Below, in pieces: positions 15,182 through 22,174 of a stretch of DNA of 24,432 nucleotides; within the stretch, counting starts at the first letter, position 1, and each line of letters starts with the position of its first letter. The notes under the pieces were generated by a model. It was not told the origin of the DNA. It searched no databases and saw only the letters and a program-made list of their open reading frames with translations. Source of the stretch: Spirochaetia bacterium (GTDB lineage Bacteria > Spirochaetota > Spirochaetia > Treponematales > Rectinemataceae); the NCBI GenBank assembly GCA_021286925.1, contig JAJTBL010000002.1:1-24432 (forward strand). The letters run 5' to 3'. The translations under genes and the position numbers were made by a program.

Positions 15182-16639
15182 ATGGAAGGTATGCCTCCTT
15201 TTTCATCAGTCAATCAGATGTTTGAAGTTCCCCGTCTCAGGAACATCCTGGCAGCCTATGGTTTCAGCCTGCTTGATTACAGAACCTGCAAGGGCGTTCT
15301 CAGCGATACTTTGACTGCCCGAGGCCTCAGCCCTGAAGCTTTTTTTACAAACAGCTTCGAGGCTCATCTATCGCCGGAAGACGCGGCAAAAATGCGCCAG
15401 TCTATCCAGGGTCTCCCAGCGTCGCCAACGGGAAAAACCAGCAATCAATTCCGGTTTATCAATCAGGAAACGGGAAACGAGTCCTGGATTCTTATGGATT
15501 TTGAGCTGTTTCTTGCGGGAGAAGATGGAAAACCGGCAATTATGCTGATCCATGATCAGGATGTCAGCGAGCTTATCAAAGCGCAGGAAGAAATCCGTGA
15601 GCGGCTTGTGGAAATAGAATCGCTGAAGGACCTGGTGCTTTCCATCAACAAGAGCCTGGATTTCAATGAAACATCCAGAAAAATCATCGAACACTTACAT
15701 AGAATTCTTCCCTTTGACAGGGCAACTGTCCAGGTTCTGGAGGGAACAAATCTCCATGTCATAGATTCCTATGGATATCCTGAAGATGCAGTCATGGGCA
15801 TGACCTTTCCTGCCAGCAATATCGATAATCCGGCGCGGCGGGCTATTACGACACGGCGTCCCATCATCTGCAACGATGTGGAACATGATTTTGATGGATT
15901 TGTGCAGATTCCCGGGGTGGCGCCCACAAGGTCCTGGCTCGGGATACCGCTGGTTTACGAAGGCAAGACTATCGGCATGTTCGCGCTTGACAGCAGGGAG
16001 CAGCATTTCTACAAAGATCAGCACACCCGAATCGCTTCCGGTGTTGCCGACCAGATTGCCATGGCGGTTGCCCATTCACTGCAGCATTCAAAGATAAAAG
16101 AGGAAGCGCTTAAGGATAAACTGACCGGCGCCGCGAATCGCTACGGTCTTGAAACAGTTGGGCAAAGCATGTTTTCCGCTGTTCAAAAAGAAGAACAATC
16201 GCTTGGCGTTCTAATGCTTGATATCGACCACTTCAAGCAAGTGAACGATACCTGGGGGCATGCGTACGGGGATCTTGTGCTGAAAAGCCTGGTTTCGGCG
16301 GTCAATAGGAGTCTGCGAGCAGATGATTACCTTGTTCGATACGGCGGGGAGGAATTCTTGATCCTGCTCCCGAAGGCCACTTCCCGGGAAGCGCTGGTTG
16401 TTGCTGAACGGCTCAGGCAAGCCATACCGCAGGTTGAGGTGATTCCTGGCAGAACCTGCCCGACCGTCAGCATCGGCATTTTCGCCGGTATACCCGGGCC
16501 GCTGGATCAGCTCCATGAATTTATCCAGAAGGCTGACCTGGGGCTGTATGAAGCCAAGGAGTCGGGTCGCAATCGCTGCCGGGTCTGGCGTGCCAACCCA
16601 GAGTTTTTCGACAAAGGCAATAAGAATTTAATACTGTAA
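15182..16639 (+). CDS. Diguanylate cyclase with PAS-like, GAF and GGDEF domains
   Basis: A 485-residue cytoplasmic c-di-GMP synthase. Residues 20-130 form a PAS-like region, 130-150 a coiled linker, 155-300 a GAF domain ('RSWLGIPLVYEGKTIGMFALDS' is its core), and 310-475 the GGDEF domain. 'DKLTGAANR' (312-320) is the DxLTGxxNR start, GGEEF (388-392) is the intact active site, and RADD (379-382) five residues before it is an intact inhibitory I-site, so product inhibition is expected. No membrane segment is present; the signal is probably sensed by the GAF domain. The start lacks a good ribosome binding site and has a TAAAAT hexamer 9 nt upstream. A second Met at codon 4 is possible. Confidence 0.93.
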   Translation: MEGMPPFSSVNQMFEVPRLRNILAAYGFSLLDYRTCKGVLSDTLTARGLSPEAFFTNSFEAHLSPEDAAKMRQSIQGLPASPTGKTSNQFRFINQETGNESWILMDFELFLAGEDGKPAIMLIHDQDVSELIKAQEEIRERLVEIESLKDLVLSINKSLDFNETSRKIIEHLHRILPFDRATVQVLEGTNLHVIDSYGYPEDAVMGMTFPASNIDNPARRAITTRRPIICNDVEHDFDGFVQIPGVAPTRSWLGIPLVYEGKTIGMFALDSREQHFYKDQHTRIASGVADQIAMAVAHSLQHSKIKEEALKDKLTGAANRYGLETVGQSMFSAVQKEEQSLGVLMLDIDHFKQVNDTWGHAYGDLVLKSLVSAVNRSLRADDYLVRYGGEEFLILLPKATSREALVVAERLRQAIPQVEVIPGRTCPTVSIGIFAGIPGPLDQLHEFIQKADLGLYEAKESGRNRCRVWRANPEFFDKGNKNLIL

Positions 16640-16655
16640 CCGATCAGACGAACGG

Positions 16656-16688
16656 CTGCAACAAACCGTGCACTTGCAGAAGCTTTTT
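16656..16688 (+). terminator. Weak terminator-like hairpin after the diguanylate cyclase gene
   Basis: CTGCAA (16656-16661) pairs with TTGCAG (16674-16679) over a 12-nt loop and is followed by AAGCTTTTT. The short stem and long loop make it a poor terminator. It reaches the end of the convergent trpS gene. Confidence 0.3.
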
Positions 16689-17745
16689 ATGAGCGCTCCG
16701 CCTGCTTTTTCTTGACATCCTCGGCTTTGCGGGAAATTCGATTCCAAACCGCTGAAATTCCCATGGCTTTCTTGGCAATTGAAAGTGTTTTCCGGGCCTC
16801 TTCGCGCATTTTCATGGTGCCGTCATACACGACCTCATCGGCAAGCCCTGACTGTGACTCATAGTGTGCCCGACGCTCGCGGAAGGGATCCAGGAACTCG
16901 TTCAGTGCCTTGGCCAGTTTTTCCTTGACCTCCACATCGCCCACTTTACCGGCACGGTAGCGGGCTTTCAGGTCTTCGACTTCAGCTTTGTTGGGATTGA
17001 AAGCGTCGTGGTACTGGAAAACCGGATTGCCTTCAACGGTGCCCGGAATATCGGCGGAAACTCGTTTCGGGTCGGTATACATCGACATGACGCGCTTATA
17101 GACGGTTTTTTCGTCATCGGACAGGAAAATAGCGTTGTTGAGGCTCTTGGACATTTTAGCGTTGCCGTCAGTTCCGACCAGCGAGCCATATTCGGAGACC
17201 AGCGCTTCCGGGATTGGGAAAGTTTCTCCATACAGATAATTGAATCGGCGGGCGATTTCGCGGGTTACTTCAACATGGGCGACATTATCTTTGCCCACCG
17301 GCACAAGATGTGCACGGGGAAGGAGGATGTCCGCCGCCTGCAGGACCGGGTAGCCGAGAAGGCCGAAGGGCATCTCTTCGATATGAGCGCTCTGCGCCAT
17401 TTCTTTCAGGCTCGGTACGCGCGAAAGCCGCGGAACCGTAATGAGATTCTGAAAGAAAAGAGAAAGCTCGACAACTTCGGGGACTGCGGACTGGAGGTAG
17501 ATGACCGATTTGGCTGGATCGATGCCGCAGGACAGGTAATCCAGCACTGCGGAACGAACATTCGCTGCCAGCTCCTCGATATGCTCTTTTTCAGGTTTTG
17601 TCGTGAGGGTATGCAGGTCGGCGATGATAAAAAAGCACTCGTACTCATCCTGCAGGCGCACACGGTTGGCGAGCGATCCGACATAATGACCAAGGTGAAG
17701 TTTTCCGGTTGGCCTGTCGCCGGTCAGTATTCGTTTCCGTTCCAT
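16687..17745 (-). CDS. trpS: Tryptophanyl-tRNA synthetase
   Basis: A 352-residue class I synthetase charging tRNA(Trp). 'TGKLHLGHY' (13-21) contains the HIGH-type signature and 'AKMSKS' (196-201) the KMSKS loop. The 'LLGYPVLQAADILL' (129-142) and 'VPVGKDNVAHVEVTREIA' (148-165) segments are the conserved tryptophan-site and dimer regions. Length is normal for bacterial TrpRS; the C-terminal 40 residues are basic. The start at 17745 has GGAG six nt upstream, and that site is inside a perfect inverted repeat described separately. The gene lies 61 nt downstream of msrB on the same strand and seems to have its own promoter. Confidence 0.97.
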   Translation of the reverse strand: MERKRILTGDRPTGKLHLGHYVGSLANRVRLQDEYECFFIIADLHTLTTKPEKEHIEELAANVRSAVLDYLSCGIDPAKSVIYLQSAVPEVVELSLFFQNLITVPRLSRVPSLKEMAQSAHIEEMPFGLLGYPVLQAADILLPRAHLVPVGKDNVAHVEVTREIARRFNYLYGETFPIPEALVSEYGSLVGTDGNAKMSKSLNNAIFLSDDEKTVYKRVMSMYTDPKRVSADIPGTVEGNPVFQYHDAFNPNKAEVEDLKARYRAGKVGDVEVKEKLAKALNEFLDPFRERRAHYESQSGLADEVVYDGTMKMREEARKTLSIAKKAMGISAVWNRISRKAEDVKKKQAERS

Positions 17746-17749
17746 TCGT

Positions 17750-17779
17750 AACTCCAGGCTGAAAAAGTTGCCTGGAGTT
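17750..17779 (-). promoter_or_regulatory. Inverted repeat that pairs out the trpS ribosome binding site
   Basis: AACTCCAGGC and GCCTGGAGTT are perfect 10-bp arms (17750-17759 and 17770-17779) separated by 10 nt. In the trpS transcript the second arm carries GGAG six nt before the ATG, and the first arm contains its complement, so the hairpin would block ribosome entry. No T-run follows on either strand, so it is not a terminator. Read as DNA it overlaps a predicted -10 (17776-17781) and could be a repressor operator instead. Confidence 0.6.
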
Positions 17780-17805
17780 TACTCTGAAATTGGTGAGGCT
17801 TTCAA
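17776..17805 (-). promoter_or_regulatory. Promoter candidate for trpS
   Basis: TTGAAA (17800-17805) and TAAACT (17776-17781) are 18 nt apart, starting just inside the msrB stop. The predicted start near 17769 would fall in or beside the inverted repeat, which matters for how that repeat acts. Confidence 0.4.
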
Positions 17806-17806
17806 C

Positions 17807-18505
17807 CTATTTGCTTTCCACCAGCGGAAGAAGACTCGCAAATCCTTCTTCAGCCATTTTTTCTTTTGGAATGAATCTGAGCGATGCCGAATTTATGCAA
17901 TACCGCAAGCCGGTGGGATTCGGTCCGTCATTAAAGAGATGGCCGAGATGGCCGCCTGATTTTTTAGCTCGAACTTCGATTCGGTTCATGCCGTAGGAGC
18001 GATCCTCAACCAGGACGAGAGCGTTCTGATCGATGGGTTGCCAGAAGCTGGGCCAGCCGGTTCCCGAGTCGAATTTTGTGCTTGACGCGAACAGCGGGGT
18101 ATTGTCGATCCGGTCAACGTAGATGCCGGCGGCATGGTTGTCCCAGTATGGATTCTGGAACGGCGGCTCGGTGGCTGCCTGAACCAGCACGGCATATTCT
18201 TCCGGACTCAGCTTCTTTTTGAGTTCTTCGGTCGGTTGGACATAGCAGACATCAGCTGCTTCTTTTTCACTGAGAATCACGAGTTGGCCTCCTTGGGGCT
18301 GGGCTGGGGCAGGCATCACCGCAGTGGTTGTCTGGCCTGCTGTGGTTTGACCAGCGGTGGTCTGCGATGTAATGGTTTCCTGAGAAGAATTGGCTTTTGC
18401 CGCAGACTTTGGAGCGGCGCAGGCAGTCAGAAAGACCGCGGGAAGCGCGATAGACGCTATCACCAGCATGAGTAATGGACTTTTTCTTGAATTCCTTACT
18501 AACAT
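17807..18505 (-). CDS. msrB: Peptide-methionine (R)-S-oxide reductase, lipoprotein
   Basis: A 232-residue lipid-anchored MsrB that would repair oxidised methionine outside the cytoplasmic membrane. Residues 1-28 are a lipoprotein signal (basic MLVRNSRKS, hydrophobic core, LTAC lipobox with Cys29), then a Thr/Gln/Ala/Pro-rich linker with two TTAGQ repeats (about 45-70), then the MsrB domain (95-212). 'RYCINSASLRF' holds catalytic Cys203; 'FDSGTGWPSF' (145-154) and 'GGHLGHLFNDGP' (184-195) are the core. The zinc CxxC pairs are missing, and Thr149 replaces the usual resolving cysteine, leaving Cys87 as the only other cysteine of the mature domain. The start is the ATG at 18505 because it puts the lipobox at a normal distance; no Shine-Dalgarno is visible. 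Likely outside partner: a thioredoxin-like protein. Confidence 0.9.
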   Translation of the reverse strand: MLVRNSRKSPLLMLVIASIALPAVFLTACAAPKSAAKANSSQETITSQTTAGQTTAGQTTTAVMPAPAQPQGGQLVILSEKEAADVCYVQPTEELKKKLSPEEYAVLVQAATEPPFQNPYWDNHAAGIYVDRIDNTPLFASSTKFDSGTGWPSFWQPIDQNALVLVEDRSYGMNRIEVRAKKSGGHLGHLFNDGPNPTGLRYCINSASLRFIPKEKMAEEGFASLLPLVESK

Positions 18506-18514
18506 AGTAAAGCA

Positions 18515-18543
18515 AATATAACGATAAAGAATCATGGCGGCAA
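18515..18543 (-). promoter_or_regulatory. Promoter candidate for msrB, abutting the start codon
   Basis: TTGCCG (18538-18543) and TATATT (18515-18520) are 17 nt apart, and the -10 ends 9 nt before the ATG. With no ribosome binding site present this would give a near-leaderless transcript. Confidence 0.4.
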
Positions 18544-18554
18544 CAGCATCGGTT

Positions 18555-18582
18555 TTGCAAAAATTGTCCGACATGATATACT
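18555..18582 (+). promoter_or_regulatory. Promoter of the thioesterase operon
   Basis: TTGCAA (18555-18560) is followed after 16 nt by TATACT (18577-18582). The transcript would begin near 18589 and carry a 22-nt leader with GGAGGAAG before the ATG. Confidence 0.5.
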
Positions 18583-18610
18583 GAGGTATCTGGATACGCT
18601 GGAGGAAGCC

Positions 18611-19033
18611 ATGGAGTTGAAACCGGGCATTGTTGCCGAGAAAACGATTATTGTCGAGGAGCGCCATGTCGCTGCACATCTTGGGTCAGGCGGGGTTCCG
18701 GTGTACGCGACGCCTTCCATGATTTTGCACATGGAGGAAGCCTCCCGCGAGGCTGTTGATCACTTGCTGGGACCTCGGGGGGCAACAGTCGGGGCGAGCA
18801 TCAGCGCCCGCCATCTAGCGCCGACTCCCGTTGGCATGAAAGTCCGGGTTCGTTCCGAGCTGGTGAAAGTTGATGGCAGGCTTTTAACCTTTAAGGTAGA
18901 AGCCTGGGACGAGGTTGAAAAAATCGGCGAGGCTGATCATGTGCGCGCCATCATCGACCTGGATCGATTTGGAGTGAAAATAGCGCAAAAAGAGGCGCTT
19001 GTCGGGAAAACCGGCAAAGGCAGCGGAGTATGA
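18611..19033 (+). CDS. FlK-like hotdog-fold thioesterase
   Basis: A 140-residue single hotdog-fold protein likely to hydrolyse an acyl-CoA. 'ATPSMILHMEEASREAV' (33-49) is the central helix and 'SARHLAPTPVGMKVRVRSEL' (65-84) the following strand. Thr34, Glu42 and His68 have the same relative spacing as the catalytic Thr42/Glu50/His76 I remember for the fluoroacetyl-CoA thioesterase FlK (constant offset of 8). Most FlK relatives act on other acyl-CoAs, so fluoroacetate resistance is not implied. GGAGGAAG lies just before the ATG. The stop overlaps the next start (ATGA), so translation is coupled. Residues after 125 are a basic tail. Confidence 0.85.
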   Translation: MELKPGIVAEKTIIVEERHVAAHLGSGGVPVYATPSMILHMEEASREAVDHLLGPRGATVGASISARHLAPTPVGMKVRVRSELVKVDGRLLTFKVEAWDEVEKIGEADHVRAIIDLDRFGVKIAQKEALVGKTGKGSGV

Positions 19034-19653
19034 CGCTGGAAGAATTGTCCAAACTGGATTATCAGGGGGCCATGGAACTCATGGTCGCCTATTCGACTGA
19101 TATCAAAATGCAGGAAAAAGAGCTCGAACCGCTGAAAAAGGAAGCCGAATTGTGGGCTTCCCGGGTTTCGCTGGCTGAAAGTAAGGCGCTCCCGGATTTG
19201 GCTCAGGCTGCTCGCGAGCGGCACGGGCAGATTCAGGAGAAAATTGCCGCTCTTGAGAATTCGATTTTGGAATTGAAACTCGATGTTGCGAGATTGAAGG
19301 AAGCATTGCCCGGATTGAAGGCAAAGGAGCGAAGCATTGATCCTGACCAGCTGTTAGCCGAACTTTCCATGATGACTGGTGAAGCAATGGATCCTGAGAA
19401 GGCTAAATTTGACCGGGAGTTTGCAGCTCTCGAACGTGCTGGCGGCAGTATGCAGGCGCCAGAAAAGGCACAATCTTCGGAACACCAGCAGTCAACGCCA
19501 CCTTCACAGGCTTCTTCCGCAGAGAAAGTTTCCTCCAAGCAGAATTCTGCCGCTTCGGCGGGACCGCAGACTGCACCGAATCCAGCGGCGCCGCATACGG
19601 CGGCGTCCATGGATGATGCTCTTGCTGCTTTAAAACGCAAGCTTGGATTGTAA
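19030..19653 (+). CDS. Coiled-coil protein of unknown function
   Basis: A 207-residue protein with no recognised catalytic domain. Residues about 20-105 are charged heptad-like helices (for example 'QIQEKIAALENSILELKLDVARLKEAL') forming a coiled coil. Residues 140-195 are a Ser/Ala/Gln/Pro-rich disordered stretch. The last 14 residues (MDDALAALKRKLGL) are a short amphipathic helix like the end of PspA/IM30 proteins, but the rest does not match that family. It has no signal peptide. The start codon overlaps the thioesterase stop by 4 nt and the gene ends 2 nt before the glycerophosphodiesterase, so it is the middle gene of a three-gene unit. Confidence 0.75.
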   Translation: MTLEELSKLDYQGAMELMVAYSTDIKMQEKELEPLKKEAELWASRVSLAESKALPDLAQAARERHGQIQEKIAALENSILELKLDVARLKEALPGLKAKERSIDPDQLLAELSMMTGEAMDPEKAKFDREFAALERAGGSMQAPEKAQSSEHQQSTPPSQASSAEKVSSKQNSAASAGPQTAPNPAAPHTAASMDDALAALKRKLGL

Positions 19654-19655
19654 GC

Positions 19656-20462
19656 ATGAACCACGTGCTTCCAGACTTTTCCCGGCCTTTGCTTTTTGGT
19701 CATCGCGGCATGCCCGCGGACTATCCTGAAAATACAATGGCTTCCTTCAGGGCAACTCGCGGCGCAGGAGTTCCCGGCATTGAGTTGGATGTCCATCTCA
19801 CAGCGGACCGCAGGCTTGCTGTCATTCATGATGATTCGACGGAACGTACGTGCCGTGATTCTTCAAGAGCCGCGGTTTCCTGTGCCGTCGAACAGACTGA
19901 TTGGCCGGAGCTTGCGAGCCTCGACGCGGGCGTCTGGAAGGGGAGCGCTTTCAGCGGTGAGAAAATCCCCCTGCTGGATGAGGTTTTGGAGACTTTGGGC
20001 AGAGATTGCTATTTCGATATTGAATTGAAAAGCAGATCCACCAGGGATGCTGGACTTGAACAGCTGACTGCCCGGACGATCCGCGCCTTTGGTCTGCAGA
20101 ATCGCTGTATCGTTTCTTCCTTCAACCCTTTTTCACTGCGAATTTTTAAAAAATACGCGCCTGAAATCCCGACCGCGATCATCTGGAGCAGATCCCGGGA
20201 GCTGTACTGGTTTTTGCGCCATGGAGAGGGCTATTTCCTTGCACATGCTGACGTTCTTAAACCTGAACATGTGCTGGTGCGGCAAAGTGCCTGGTTCATG
20301 AAGCTCGGAAAGCCGGTGATCCCCTGGGCGGTGGATGAACGAAAAACAGCCGACCGCCTGCTGGCTGCCGGCTGTGAGGGGCTTATATCGAATCAGCCTC
20401 GTACATTGCTCGGGCAAGGGGAAGTCTTCGGCCGATTCCAAAGGCCCGCCGCGAAACCTTGA
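19656..20462 (+). CDS. Glycerophosphodiester phosphodiesterase family protein
   Basis: A 268-residue GDPD-type TIM-barrel enzyme that cleaves glycerophosphodiesters to glycerol 3-phosphate and an alcohol. 'GHRGMPADYPENTMASF' (15-31) holds His16, Arg17 and Glu25; 'ELDVHLTADRRLAVIHDD' (43-60) holds Glu43, Asp45 and catalytic His58. No signal peptide is found, so it acts in the cytoplasm on degraded phospholipids. The gene starts 2 nt after the coiled-coil gene, with only a weak ribosome binding site. Its last 80 bases overlap the tail of convergent nadE; the recognisable GDPD core ends at about 'GLISNQPRTLL', so the extra C-terminal 18 residues are the overlapping part. Confidence 0.9.
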   Translation: MNHVLPDFSRPLLFGHRGMPADYPENTMASFRATRGAGVPGIELDVHLTADRRLAVIHDDSTERTCRDSSRAAVSCAVEQTDWPELASLDAGVWKGSAFSGEKIPLLDEVLETLGRDCYFDIELKSRSTRDAGLEQLTARTIRAFGLQNRCIVSSFNPFSLRIFKKYAPEIPTAIIWSRSRELYWFLRHGEGYFLAHADVLKPEHVLVRQSAWFMKLGKPVIPWAVDERKTADRLLAAGCEGLISNQPRTLLGQGEVFGRFQRPAAKP

Positions 20463-22158
20463 TGGCGGGGGCTGCCTGCCGGCGCTTGAACTCAGCCCGG
20501 GCAGTCATGAGCAGAACTTTGCGGACCAGCGCCGCGTCAAATCCTTGTTCCACAATTTCGTCAAAGGCTTTGTTGTTTTCAATATATTGTACGAGGATTT
20601 TATCGAGGATTTCGTACTCGGGAAGGCTGTCCTGGTCTTTTTGGTTGAGTCTAAGCTCGGCGCTGGGGGCTTTGAGGATGATGGCTTCCGGTATCGGGTC
20701 CATTTTCCCCGCTTGGCGCGCAAGGGCGTTGATGTGCCGGGAAAGGGCGTAGACTTCCGTTTTGTAGAGGTCTGCGATCGGGGCAAGGGCGCCGCACATG
20801 TCGCCGTAAAGGGTGCAGTAGCCGGTGGCCAGTTCGCTCTTGTTGCCGGTTGTCAGTAAAATCGAATTGAATTTATTAGACCATGCCATGAGATAACAGC
20901 CTCGGATTCGGGCCTGGAGGTTTTCTTCAGCGCTATCGAAGGGGCGGCCGGCAAAAGGTACGGACAATTGGGACAGGAAGGCGGTAAAGGGCACTTCTAT
21001 CGGCAGTTTTTCCAGATGAATCCGATTGCGGCGGCAGAGTTCGATTGCGTCGTTCATGGAGCCTTCGCTGGAAAAACGGCTCGGCATGGCGATGCATACC
21101 ACATTGTCAGCGCCGACAGCCTCCGCCGCGAGAACCGCGACAAGAGCTGAGTCTATGCCGCCTGAAAGCCCGAGGCAGACTTTGCTGAATCCGGTCTTTT
21201 CCAGATAGTCTTTGATACCGACAATCAGCGCCTGGTGGATTTCTTCGATTTCATCATGGTTTGCGGGATCTTGCTGAGGTGCAGAAGCTGCGGCGTCGCC
21301 GGGCTGTTCCTGAGGCAGAATGGTGCTGAGGTGCTGAACGCGGGAAGTCTGCGCAAGAACTAGATTTTCCGCGGTCATTGTCGTTGTGTCGATGGTCAGA
21401 ATTTCGTCTTCCCAGCCGCACATGCCAACCATGTCGCCCTTGCTGTCGACCGCGAAGGAGCGGCCGTCAAAGACCAGAGAGTCGTTTGCACCGGTCGAGT
21501 TGCAATAAAGAACCGGGATGTGGCCTTCGCGGGCGGTGTTGCGCGCAAGTCTGAGGCGGGTTTTTAGCTTGCCTGCGATAAAGGGCGAAGCTGATGGAAC
21601 GATCAGAATGTCGATGCTCGAATCGAGCAATTCCTTGACGGGGTCGATGGGATAGCGGAAATCGGGGGAGGGCGGGGCTTCCCACCAGAAATCTTCGCAG
21701 ATGGCAAAACCGATCCGCGCCTGTTGGGGTGTAAAGACCTTTCGGACTTTGGCTGGCTCAAAGTAGCGGGCTTCATCAAAGACATCGTAGGTTGGAAGCA
21801 GGGTTTTCAGCTGGGTAAAGACGATTTTTCCGTCCGAGATGACTGAGAACGCGTTGATAAGCGCCCGTCCGGAACCCGAGCGGTTCCGGTCGACATAACC
21901 GACACCGACCGCGACAGATGCTGGCAGGTTTTTTTGAAGCTTTCGCAGACCGGCAAGACTGCCTTCCGCAAAGGCGTCGTAATCAAGAAGATCCATCGGA
22001 GGGTAGCCGCACAAGGCCATCTCCGGAAAAATGATAAGCTCTGGCTGGGCTAGTTTGCGCCCACTGCTGAAGGCTTGGTTGACATAATTGACAATTTTAT
22101 CGGCGTTCCCTTCAAAATCTCCGATGACTGAATTCATCTGCACAATTGAAATAATCAT
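20383..22158 (-). CDS. nadE: Glutamine-dependent NAD+ synthetase
   Basis: A 591-residue two-domain enzyme converting nicotinate adenine dinucleotide to NAD+. The N-terminal nitrilase-type glutaminase has Glu46 (FPEMALCGYPP), Lys118 (QLKTLLPTYDVFDE) and Cys154 (AICEDFWW). The C-terminal synthetase (about 305-591) has the ATP-pyrophosphatase loop SGGIDS (332-337). 'KRRQAAPAIKVSRRAFGIGRR' near the end is the conserved NadE finish, followed by 12 extra residues. GGGA lies 6 nt before the ATG. lgt ends 16 nt upstream, so the two genes are probably co-transcribed. The supply of NAD for NAD-linked hydrogenase and flavoprotein is general, not a specific link. Confidence 0.97.
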   Translation of the reverse strand: MIISIVQMNSVIGDFEGNADKIVNYVNQAFSSGRKLAQPELIIFPEMALCGYPPMDLLDYDAFAEGSLAGLRKLQKNLPASVAVGVGYVDRNRSGSGRALINAFSVISDGKIVFTQLKTLLPTYDVFDEARYFEPAKVRKVFTPQQARIGFAICEDFWWEAPPSPDFRYPIDPVKELLDSSIDILIVPSASPFIAGKLKTRLRLARNTAREGHIPVLYCNSTGANDSLVFDGRSFAVDSKGDMVGMCGWEDEILTIDTTTMTAENLVLAQTSRVQHLSTILPQEQPGDAAASAPQQDPANHDEIEEIHQALIVGIKDYLEKTGFSKVCLGLSGGIDSALVAVLAAEAVGADNVVCIAMPSRFSSEGSMNDAIELCRRNRIHLEKLPIEVPFTAFLSQLSVPFAGRPFDSAEENLQARIRGCYLMAWSNKFNSILLTTGNKSELATGYCTLYGDMCGALAPIADLYKTEVYALSRHINALARQAGKMDPIPEAIILKAPSAELRLNQKDQDSLPEYEILDKILVQYIENNKAFDEIVEQGFDAALVRKVLLMTARAEFKRRQAAPAIKVSRRAFGIGRRLPLARAMYEADSI

Positions 22159-22174
22159 GATCTATCCCTCATCA

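Noticed and set aside
17741..17805. T-box leader for trpS
   Set aside because: The gap from msrB is only 61 nt and lacks the conserved T-box bulge sequence and an antiterminator/terminator pair.
18506..18679. N-terminal extension of msrB to an upstream start
   Set aside because: The frame is open to 18679, but starting there would bury the lipoprotein signal 58 residues inside the protein and run across the divergent thioesterase promoter and start.
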